Assembly: GCA_002348425.1 (NCBI GenBank)
Contig: DEBE01000030.1
Span: 1 to 14,732 of the forward strand
Origin: Alphaproteobacteria bacterium UBA2964
GTDB lineage: Bacteria; Pseudomonadota; Alphaproteobacteria; MPNO01; UBA2964
Length of the DNA: 14,732 nucleotides
Reading direction: 5' to 3'
Shown: positions 8,325 to 14,732 of the stretch, one piece after another
Layout of the letters: each line of letters begins with the position of its first letter
Numbering within the stretch: the stretch's first letter is position 1
The notes under the pieces: model-generated
Database searches by the model: none
What the model saw: the letters and a program-made list of their open reading frames with translations, nothing else
What the model was told of the DNA's origin: nothing
Program-made: the position numbers and the translations under genes

Positions 8325-10304
8325 CTACCGCTTGTCGGCAGGGGATTCAGCCTCAGCCGAAAGTCTAGCAATAGCGTCCGCCAAGGCAAGGGTCTCTTGA
8401 TTTTTTATACCTAAACGGCGGATTGTAACTGACTGATTTTCATGCTCCTTAGCCCCGACAACAATTAAAATTGGAACCTTGCCTAAACTATGTTCTCGTA
8501 CTTTGTAATTAATTTTCTCATTTCTTATATCTAGTTCGGCACGGAGACCTGCTTTAGATAGAGTTTTCAAAACCTCGCGTGCATATTCATCTGCCGCGTC
8601 AGTGATAGTGCAGATTACCGTCTGCACGGGTGCAAGCCAAAAAGGTAAGCGCCCAGCATAATTTTCAATTAAAATTCCGCAAAAACGTTCAATTGATCCA
8701 AATAAAGCCCTGTGTAACATTACAGGAACTTGCCGCTTGCCATCCTCGCCAATATAGTATGCACCAAATCTCTCGGGAAGGTTCATATCAACCTGTAAAG
8801 TTCCGCACTGCCAGTCGCGGCCGATTGCGTCGCGCAGAACAAATTCTAACTTGGGACCGTAAAAAGCACCCTCTCCAGGATTCAACGTATATGGGCGATC
8901 CATGTCATCAAGGGCACCCTTCAAAGCTGCTTCCAGCCTGTCCCAAATAGCATCACTACCAATCCGGTTTTCGGGACGATCGGAAAATTTTATCGCTACA
9001 TCTTCGAATCCAAAATCGCGATATATATCCAAAATCAGTTCGACAACAATTCTACACTCTTCGTCGATTTGTTCTTCAGTACAAAAGATATGTGCGTCAT
9101 CCTGCGTAAATTCTCTAACCCTCATGAGACCGTGAAGCGCGCCTGAAGGTTCGTATCTATTTACCTTTCCAAATTCCGCTATCCTCTTTGGAAGATCTTT
9201 GTAACTTGTAATTCCTTGACGAAACACCTGTATTCCCCCCGGACAGTTCATTGGTTTTAGCGCAAACACCCGATTATCCTCAGTTTGGGTAGTGTACATA
9301 TGCTCACGGAATGTTTCCCAATGCCCAGAAGTTTCCCACAAACTGCGATCCATAACACCAGGGGTGCTAATTTCAGAATAACCAGCGTCTTCCTGCCGTT
9401 TTCGCATGTAATCGATCAATAATCTAAAGAGGGTCCACCCCTTGTGGTGCCAAAAGACAGCCCCGGGCGCCTCTTCCTGAAAATGGAATAAATCTAATTC
9501 CCTTCCAAGACGACGGTGATCACGCTTCTCTGCTTCATCTAATTGGAGCAGGTATGCTTCTAATTCTTTTTTATCTCGCCAAGCTGTCCCATAAACCCTT
9601 TGCAGCATATCGTTCCGTGAATCGCCTCTCCAATATGCCCCAGCTAGCTTGATAAGTTTAAAACCTTCGCCAATATGTCCTGTTGACGGTAAATGAGGAC
9701 CACGGCATAAATCGAACCAGTCACCCTGCCGATAAATAGTTATATCTTCATCAACCGGTAGTTCACGAATTAGTTCTGCCTTATATTTTTCGCCCATATC
9801 AGAAAAGACCTTGATTGCCCGCTCACGGTCCCAAACCTCGCGAACAAATGGTTCGTCACAAGCTATAATTTCCTGCATACAACTTTCAATCATTTCAAGA
9901 TCTTGTGGGGTAAAAGGCTCATCACGAGCAAAATCATAATAAAAGCCGGTTTCGATAGAAGGACCGATAGTTACCTGTGTTTTGGGATACAGTCTCTGCA
10001 CTGCCTGCGCCATTACGTGGGCCGCGTCATGCCTTATTAAATCAAGCGCTAGGTCATCTTTTCGAGTAATAATACTAACGGCTGCATCAAAATTTATTTC
10101 TCTGCTCAAATCCCAAATAGTACCGTCCACCGAAACTGCAATCGCCGCCTTGGCAAGCCCCGGACCAATATCAGTTGCTAAATCTAACCCATTAACAGGG
10201 TGATCAAAAGTGCGCACACTGCCATCTGGCAAAGTCAGTGCCACATCTTTTCTTGATTTTTTAGGAGAATTCTGTACCTCCACACTATCTTTCGGATTAC
10301 TCAT
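8325..10304 (-). CDS. thrS: threonine--tRNA ligase
   Basis: Class II synthetase that charges tRNA-Thr in the cytoplasm. Domains in order: a charged N-terminal tail of about 20 residues, the TGS domain (about 20-82), the editing domain (HDAAH at 92-96 and CRGPH at 200-204), the catalytic core and the C-terminal anticodon-binding domain. The zinc ligands are visible as C354 (MNCPGG), H405 (DDAHIFC) and H531 ([13 protein letters not shown]). Each is exactly 20 positions beyond the Escherichia coli residues C334, H385 and H511. Motif 2 is [17 protein letters not shown]. Full length, 659 residues, with the editing site intact. The start ATG has a poor ribosome binding site. The gene follows GT9 after 85 bases; that gap is AT-rich, with a possible TATAAA but no good -35. 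I see no leader peptide or T-box. Confidence 0.98.
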   Translation of the reverse strand: MSNPKDSVEVQNSPKKSRKDVALTLPDGSVRTFDHPVNGLDLATDIGPGLAKAAIAVSVDGTIWDLSREINFDAAVSIITRKDDLALDLIRHDAAHVMAQAVQRLYPKTQVTIGPSIETGFYYDFARDEPFTPQDLEMIESCMQEIIACDEPFVREVWDRERAIKVFSDMGEKYKAELIRELPVDEDITIYRQGDWFDLCRGPHLPSTGHIGEGFKLIKLAGAYWRGDSRNDMLQRVYGTAWRDKKELEAYLLQLDEAEKRDHRRLGRELDLFHFQEEAPGAVFWHHKGWTLFRLLIDYMRKRQEDAGYSEISTPGVMDRSLWETSGHWETFREHMYTTQTEDNRVFALKPMNCPGGIQVFRQGITSYKDLPKRIAEFGKVNRYEPSGALHGLMRVREFTQDDAHIFCTEEQIDEECRIVVELILDIYRDFGFEDVAIKFSDRPENRIGSDAIWDRLEAALKGALDDMDRPYTLNPGEGAFYGPKLEFVLRDAIGRDWQCGTLQVDMNLPERFGAYYIGEDGKRQVPVMLHRALFGSIERFCGILIENYAGRLPFWLAPVQTVICTITDAADEYAREVLKTLSKAGLRAELDIRNEKINYKVREHSLGKVPILIVVGAKEHENQSVTIRRLGIKNQETLALADAIARLSAEAESPADKR

Positions 10305-10389
10305 TTGGAGCCAGTCATTTGGTAATAATCAAAACGTTTTCTAAAATTACGGTTAAAAATATTTTATACTAGATTACTTCATCAGCCGT

Positions 10390-11325
10390 TTAAACCAATC
10401 TTAATGCAGCGGCAACCGATTCTACAGAAAGTTCCGACAAATTTTCTTGCCGCAGCAAGCTAACGCCCTCACCTCTGGGTGCCGTCAATGCAGGATCTGA
10501 TTCAGCTGAAAACAGTACAACCGTGCGACAACCAGTAGCCGCAACCATATGAATTGGCCCCGTATCATTGCCAACGGCAAAATCAGCCTCTCGTCCCAGT
10601 ACAGCCAAATCACCTAACTTGGTTTTACCACAAAGATTAATTGCACCTGAGCACTTTGATTTAATTCTAATCCCCAGAAAGTTTTCTGAAACTGATCCTA
10701 TTACAACAGGCTGAAAACCCTTTCCGATCGCTTTGCTAGCAATCTCTGCATAAAAATCAACCGGCCATCTTTTAGCTAAGCGATGTCCTGAACCACCGGG
10801 GATTAGAAGAAAAAATTTATTTTTTATCCCAAACCTGCTTATATCGGAATTAACCCAAGACAAATCTGCGGACGGGACTGAAGAAATACCCGCAATGGCA
10901 AGTTGCTCTTTCTGACGTTCGATGGAATGCATAAAATTCCGTTTAGGGTTATTGTGGGGATAGGAACATCCTCGAGCAATCCCTGACCATTCTGGTCGAC
11001 CCTTTCGACTAAATAACCTGAAATACCAACTGCTTCTATCTGAAGTCTGCAAATCGTAGACCCTTGTGAATTTTGCTTCTCGTAATTTAGATTTTAGTTT
11101 CAGCCATTCGGGTATTTTCCAAAAACCGGGTCTGTTATCCGTCCAGATTTCATCAAAATATCCACTCGATTGGAGAAAATGTTTAAAAGCTTTAGTAGTC
11201 AACAATACTATATGTGCTTTAGGATGGTGCTTACGAATTGCCTCAAATGGTCCAAGTGCTAAAACTACATCACCAAGCGCACCAAGTTTTATTACCAGAA
11301 TTCTTTGATGTTTATTGGTAACCAT
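10390..11325 (-). CDS. family 9 glycosyltransferase (heptosyltransferase-like)
   Basis: 311 residues with a GT-B fold of the ADP-heptose:LPS heptosyltransferase family. Features seen: ILVIKLGALGDVVLALGP (9-26), the nucleotide-sugar region starting IPGGSGHRLAKRWP (175-188) and the hallmark VGNDTGPIHMVAATG (251-265). Such enzymes act at the inner membrane on lipopolysaccharide core, transferring heptose or a related sugar; the exact sugar cannot be read from sequence. It follows the GT4 gene by only 7 bases, so the two are almost certainly cotranscribed and may act on the same glycan. No clear ribosome binding site precedes the ATG, so translation may be coupled to GT4. thrS follows on the same strand. 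Confidence 0.88.
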   Translation of the reverse strand: MVTNKHQRILVIKLGALGDVVLALGPFEAIRKHHPKAHIVLLTTKAFKHFLQSSGYFDEIWTDNRPGFWKIPEWLKLKSKLREAKFTRVYDLQTSDRSSWYFRLFSRKGRPEWSGIARGCSYPHNNPKRNFMHSIERQKEQLAIAGISSVPSADLSWVNSDISRFGIKNKFFLLIPGGSGHRLAKRWPVDFYAEIASKAIGKGFQPVVIGSVSENFLGIRIKSKCSGAINLCGKTKLGDLAVLGREADFAVGNDTGPIHMVAATGCRTVVLFSAESDPALTAPRGEGVSLLRQENLSELSVESVAAALRLV

Positions 11326-11332
11326 ATAAAAT

Positions 11333-12514
11333 TTAATCTATTAAAACTTCCTGATAAACTGCCATCGTTCTCTGTCTCAATAGATCCTTCGTAAAGTTCT
11401 GGCGGACATTTTCTATAGCGCGTTTTGCAATAAGATTACGAGCCTGCAAATCTATTATTAAAGCATCACGCAACACATCAGCTAATTCATTTGCATTATT
11501 AGGGGGTACTAACCACCCATTTTCACCATGAGTGATAATTTCGCTAGCAGCCCCATGATCAGCAGCAATTATAGGACGCCCCATTGCTTGTGCCTCAACA
11601 ATTACCCTCCCAAATGCTTCGGCTTCCGTCGACGCAGAAACAACCACATCTGCCAACATAAATGCTGCAGGCATGTCTCTACAATTTCCAGTAAATTGTA
11701 CTACCGGTTCCAAACCAAATCTATTAATAGTTTTATGCAATTCGCGAACATACCGACGCTTACCCTGGTGACCACCAACTATAATACAGCGCAGATTTTC
11801 ATACTCCTTTAACCTGCCTAATGCTTCTAGCAAGACTAGGTGACCTTTCCAACGCGTCAAGCGTCCGGGCAACATAACAATTTTAGCATCGTCCGGTATT
11901 CTCCATGCTTCTGCCAATTGAATTACCCTCTCAGGGCTCACCGCGGCAGGATCGAATAATTCTATATCCGCACTTCGGGGAATGACCCTTATGTTATCGG
12001 TATCTACACCATATTTTTCACAAATTTGTTGTCTTATAAATTCAGAAATTGCTATAACGCGATCACCGCGGGCCATAACAGAGTTATAATATCTTTTTAT
12101 GGAATTTCTTGCGCTATAATTACCATGAAAAGTTGTGATAAATTTTATATCGGTCCTAGCGGCAGCAACTAATCCACTCCAAGCCGGCAAGCGACTGCGA
12201 GCATGCAAAATATCGACTTGGTGCTCTCTGATTAGCCTAACTAAACGATTAACATTTAAGTAAGCCGTCAATGGATTTTTCTTACCGATCGGCAGATCTA
12301 TATGCAAACCTCCAGCGCGAGTTATCTCATGGGTCATTGGCCCACCGTTAGAAACAACAATAGCCTTCCATCCAGCATCTGTTAAAGCTTGTGTTACATC
12401 GATGGTGCCTCTTTCTACACCTCCGGTCACTAAAGAAGGTAATATCTGCATAACAACCGGACGAGCTTTTGTATGAGATTTTTCAGTGCTAAGATTTCTA
12501 AAAGTAGAGTTCAT
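11333..12514 (-). CDS. family 4 glycosyltransferase
   Basis: 393 residues, GT-B fold. The N-terminal domain has the acceptor-side loop SLVTGGVERG (27-36), and TTFHGNYS and VIAISEF further on. The C-terminal donor domain has LPGRLTRWKGH (215-225) and the EX7E motif E299...E307 in EAFGRVIVE, followed by AQAMGRPIIAADHGAASE. This is a retaining transferase using a nucleotide sugar, probably in lipopolysaccharide or capsule glycan synthesis given the GT9 partner 7 bases downstream. The first 20 residues are polar and outside the fold; the internal Met22 (VMQILPSL) is a possible alternative start, and neither has a good ribosome binding site. It diverges from the hydrolase gene over only 35 bases. 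Confidence 0.9.
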   Translation of the reverse strand: MNSTFRNLSTEKSHTKARPVVMQILPSLVTGGVERGTIDVTQALTDAGWKAIVVSNGGPMTHEITRAGGLHIDLPIGKKNPLTAYLNVNRLVRLIREHQVDILHARSRLPAWSGLVAAARTDIKFITTFHGNYSARNSIKRYYNSVMARGDRVIAISEFIRQQICEKYGVDTDNIRVIPRSADIELFDPAAVSPERVIQLAEAWRIPDDAKIVMLPGRLTRWKGHLVLLEALGRLKEYENLRCIIVGGHQGKRRYVRELHKTINRFGLEPVVQFTGNCRDMPAAFMLADVVVSASTEAEAFGRVIVEAQAMGRPIIAADHGAASEIITHGENGWLVPPNNANELADVLRDALIIDLQARNLIAKRAIENVRQNFTKDLLRQRTMAVYQEVLID

Positions 12515-12549
12515 AACTTTGACTTACTGCCAAATTAATAGGTTTTGCA

Positions 12550-13299
12550 ATGACTAATATTCCAAAATTTTTAAATTGCAGAAATGGTTCTACCATTGCC
12601 TATCACAAAATTATGGGAAAAGAACCTAACATTGTATTCCTTGGGGGATACATGTCAGATATGGATGGTACTAAGGCAATTTCTTTTCAAAACTATTGCC
12701 AGAGTCATGACCTTTCATATTTACGCTTTGATTACAGTGGACATGGTCGTTCGTCTGGAGAATTTATAAAGGGTACTATAAAACAGTGGTCTGATGATGC
12801 CATTTGCGTTATCGACCAACTAACTCAAGGACCCCTTATTCTTGTTGGCTCTTCAATGGGTGGCTGGATAATGATGCTGGCCGCACTCGCCCGGCCCGAC
12901 AGAATCAAGGGTCTTATTGGCATAGCCGCTGCACCAGACTTCACAGAACAACTTATGTGGAACCGGTTTCCTGCAAAAATAAAAAAAACCTTATTACGTG
13001 AAAAAATTTATTATCAACCAACAGAATACGGCGACAAACCTTACCCAATCACTCTTAATCTCATTGAAAATGCTAGACATAACCTGATACTTAACAAACC
13101 AATTCCAATAAAATGTCCCGTACATCTTTTTCAGGGCCAAAAGGATAATACTGTGCCTTGGCAATACGCGATGCAAATTTCAAAATCAATTCCCACTGAC
13201 AATGTAACTATAACCTTTATCAAAAATGGTGATCATCGTTTAGCACGTGAAAAAGATTTGCGAAGAATTTTTAATGCTATAACCGTAATGTCGAATTAA
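12550..13299 (+). CDS. alpha/beta hydrolase (serine esterase or thioesterase type)
   Basis: 249 residues with a complete hydrolase triad: nucleophile S102 in GSSMGG (100-105), acid D199 in GQKDNTVPW and base H229 in NGDHR. The oxyanion region is near FLGGYMSDMDG (30-40), and FDYSGHGRSSG (60-70) is the usual strand-turn after beta 4. The closest resemblance I recognise is the ABHD10-like group of short alpha/beta hydrolases common in alphaproteobacteria; the substrate is unknown. There is no signal peptide, so it is cytoplasmic. Only a weak AGG at 12540-12542 serves as ribosome binding site. It is divergent from GT4, and its stop codon overlaps that of the SDR gene. Confidence 0.88.
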   Translation: MTNIPKFLNCRNGSTIAYHKIMGKEPNIVFLGGYMSDMDGTKAISFQNYCQSHDLSYLRFDYSGHGRSSGEFIKGTIKQWSDDAICVIDQLTQGPLILVGSSMGGWIMMLAALARPDRIKGLIGIAAAPDFTEQLMWNRFPAKIKKTLLREKIYYQPTEYGDKPYPITLNLIENARHNLILNKPIPIKCPVHLFQGQKDNTVPWQYAMQISKSIPTDNVTITFIKNGDHRLAREKDLRRIFNAITVMSN

Positions 13300-14168
13300 G
13301 AACTAGAATTTTCCTCTAAAATTGCACTCAGTCCTTTGCGATAATTGGGGTAGATAAAACTTACACCAAGTTCTGATTTAACAAGGGAATTATCAACCCT
13401 CCTGAATTCTGAATAAAAACTTCGAACCATTGAGCTAACTGACTCATCGTCAAAAGGGATGGAAGGCGGTGGTTGCACATTCATTAATTGGGCCGCGTAT
13501 TTTACTACATCCGAGCCCATTGCTGGTTCATCATCACAAATATTATAAATAGCTCCAGGCCGCGGTTTTTGCATAGAGGCCTCCAAGACTGCGACTATGT
13601 CATCTACATGCACTCTAGAAAAAAGATGTCCATTTCTTTTTATTAGTCTCGCTGTACCATTATGAACCTTGTCAATCGCACTTCGACCCGGCCCATATAT
13701 TCCGGCCAACCGAAATATATGCATCGGCAGCTTTTGTTTCACACTTAATATAGTCCACAATCGTTCTGAATTAACACGCCTCAAACCCTGTTTTGTTTTT
13801 GCAAGCAAGGGTGCACTCTCATCAACAAGTTCTCCTTTGGTATCACCATAAACACCAGTTGATGATAAATAACCGATCCATTTGAGATCTTTGATGGCAC
13901 CTATTTCTTTATGGTGTAAATTATAAACCGGGTCGCCATCCTCACCTGGGGGAACGGACAGCAAAACATGGGTAGAATTTTGTAAATCAGATAATTCCTC
14001 TAGGGGATTTGAACTATCAAAGAGCTGGAGATTAATATTATGAAGTTTTAATAACTTCAGTTTATTCTTTGAACGCACCGTAGCGGAAATCACCCATCCT
14101 TTTTGGCTTAACTTTTGAGCCAAATGCTGAGCAGAGAAACCAAAACCGAAACAAAACAAATGAGACAT
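13296..14168 (-). CDS. atypical SDR / NAD(P)-dependent epimerase-like protein (YeeZ-like)
   Basis: 290 residues with an N-terminal Rossmann fold. The dinucleotide loop is FGFGFSAQHLA (7-17), a GxGFSA variant typical of atypical SDRs. LLSVPPGEDGDPV (69-81) and YLSSTGVYGDTKGE (100-113) follow. FRLAGIYGPGRSAID and RVHVDDIVAVLEA match the extended-SDR substrate-domain strands. At the place where extended SDRs carry the catalytic YxxxK the sequence reads RVNSERLW, so classical dehydrogenase or epimerase activity is doubtful. Such proteins are annotated as sugar epimerases but have no proven reaction that I can name. The start fixes the Rossmann strand at once (MSHLFCFGFGF). The gene is convergent with the hydrolase; the two TAA stops overlap by two bases. 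Confidence 0.85.
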   Translation of the reverse strand: MSHLFCFGFGFSAQHLAQKLSQKGWVISATVRSKNKLKLLKLHNINLQLFDSSNPLEELSDLQNSTHVLLSVPPGEDGDPVYNLHHKEIGAIKDLKWIGYLSSTGVYGDTKGELVDESAPLLAKTKQGLRRVNSERLWTILSVKQKLPMHIFRLAGIYGPGRSAIDKVHNGTARLIKRNGHLFSRVHVDDIVAVLEASMQKPRPGAIYNICDDEPAMGSDVVKYAAQLMNVQPPPSIPFDDESVSSMVRSFYSEFRRVDNSLVKSELGVSFIYPNYRKGLSAILEENSSS

Positions 14169-14247
14169 AATTATATAAAAAAAGCGAATTGTTTAAATTT
14201 GTATGCAGTGAATCTGCAACCACACCTGAAAATATACTTAACCACCG

Positions 14248-14275
14248 TTTCAACAAGTTATTTACCAAATATAAT
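14248..14275 (+). promoter_or_regulatory. possible promoter of the alcohol dehydrogenase gene
   Basis: A perfect TATAAT lies at 14270-14275. The best -35, TTTCAA at 14248-14253 with a 16-bp spacer, is poor. A weak -35 beside a good -10 would fit an activator-dependent promoter. The expected start near 14282 puts the 14311-14322 palindrome inside the leader. Confidence 0.3.
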
Positions 14276-14310
14276 TAAGTCCATTAAATTAGAAATAAAA
14301 CAGTAATAAT

Positions 14311-14322
14311 GTCCAATTGGAC
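14311..14322. promoter_or_regulatory. 12-bp perfect palindrome, possible operator
   Basis: GTCCAATTGGAC reads the same on both strands and lies between the predicted -10 and the ribosome binding site of the dehydrogenase gene. A half-site GTCCA occurs at 14279-14283, 32 bp upstream, close to three helical turns. A dimeric repressor would suit both position and symmetry. No regulator gene adjoins it within the window. Confidence 0.35.
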
Positions 14323-14342
14323 TACTTAAAGAGGAAAACAAC

Positions 14343-14732
14343 ATGAAAGGCATTACATTTTTAGGGGACCACCAAGTTGAGTTGAGGGAATTTGCTGATC
14401 CTACGCCTGGTCCACGCGATGTGATATTAGAAATAAAGGCCTCGGGCATGTGCGGCACAGACTTACATGCCTACAGACGGCAATTCACTGGTACAGAATA
14501 TTTTATTGCTGGTCATGAACCCTGCGGAATCGTTGTTGAGCTAGGTGCGCACGTTACTGAGAAAGAAGCACGAAAAGGGATGCGTGTGATGGTGCATCAT
14601 TATGACGGTTGTGGAAACTGTCGGCATTGCAAATCTGGTTGGTCTCAACTCTGTGATGAGGGACCAATTGTCTATGGCTCTGGGCAGGGACATGGTGCAC
14701 ATGCACGATATATGTGTGTAGCATCACATACT
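14343..14732 (+). CDS. zinc-dependent alcohol dehydrogenase (MDR family), 3'-truncated
   Basis: The ATG at 14343 follows AGAGGA (14330-14335) with a 7-nt spacer, the clearest standard ribosome binding site on the plus strand. The 130 codons to the window edge encode the N-terminal, GroES-like catalytic domain. Catalytic zinc residues are C37 (MCGTD) and H58-E59 (AGHEPCG). The structural-zinc loop is complete: C90, C93, C96 and C104, in GCGNCRHCKSGWSQLC. The NAD(P)-binding Rossmann domain lies beyond the edge. Family members are about 330-350 residues and oxidise alcohols or polyols. The substrate is not determinable here; HAYRRQFTGT follows the catalytic cysteine region. The leader carries a palindrome that may be an operator. 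Confidence 0.92.
   Translation, partial: MKGITFLGDHQVELREFADPTPGPRDVILEIKASGMCGTDLHAYRRQFTGTEYFIAGHEPCGIVVELGAHVTEKEARKGMRVMVHHYDGCGNCRHCKSGWSQLCDEGPIVYGSGQGHGAHARYMCVASHT

Noticed and set aside
10305..10389. T-box or threonine leader before thrS
   Set aside because: The gap is 85 bases, lacks the T-box consensus and specifier architecture, and T-boxes are not expected in alphaproteobacteria.

Overview
The window reads as ordinary chromosome of a fairly AT-rich alphaproteobacterium (about 40-45% G+C by eye). The assignment rests on the style of the translation proteins, the CCA-encoding tRNA-Ser gene, and a heptosyltransferase-like GT9 gene beside thrS. The genus cannot be told from sequence alone. 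I see no phage, transposon, CRISPR or classical defence genes.

Layout. The left edge (2-805, +) holds the C-terminal part of a WYL-domain regulator. A tRNA-Ser(GGA) gene follows on the minus strand (874-963), then a small two-helix membrane protein (1093-1404, +). From 12514 down to 1419 nine genes lie head-to-tail on the minus strand: GT4 glycosyltransferase, GT9 glycosyltransferase, thrS, infC, rpmI, rplT, pheS, pheT, lepA. Two envelope-glycan enzymes thus lead into a translation block: two aminoacyl-tRNA synthetases, initiation factor IF3, two 50S proteins and elongation factor 4. An alpha/beta hydrolase (12550-13299, +) diverges from GT4 and ends in overlapping stop codons with an atypical SDR protein (13296-14168, -). 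The right edge holds the first 130 codons of a zinc-dependent alcohol dehydrogenase (14343 onward, +), with a possible promoter and operator upstream.

The protein content is conventional; the interest is in RNA-level control. infC has no AUG, GUG or UUG at its true N-terminus and appears to start at AUC behind an AAGGAG ribosome binding site. The rpmI leader has a good promoter and nested pairings ending just before the ribosome binding site, the place where L20 feedback would act. The rplT-pheS gap contains a 48-nt stretch that folds as a perfect three-way junction (18 base pairs) with no U-tract, and I cannot assign it to a known RNA family.

No gene-free stretch exceeds 300 bases. The largest gaps are 7528-7742 (promoter and leader of rpmI), 14169-14342 (promoter and palindrome of the dehydrogenase), 3222-3368 (hairpins and a weak promoter before lepA) and 964-1092 (nothing firm).
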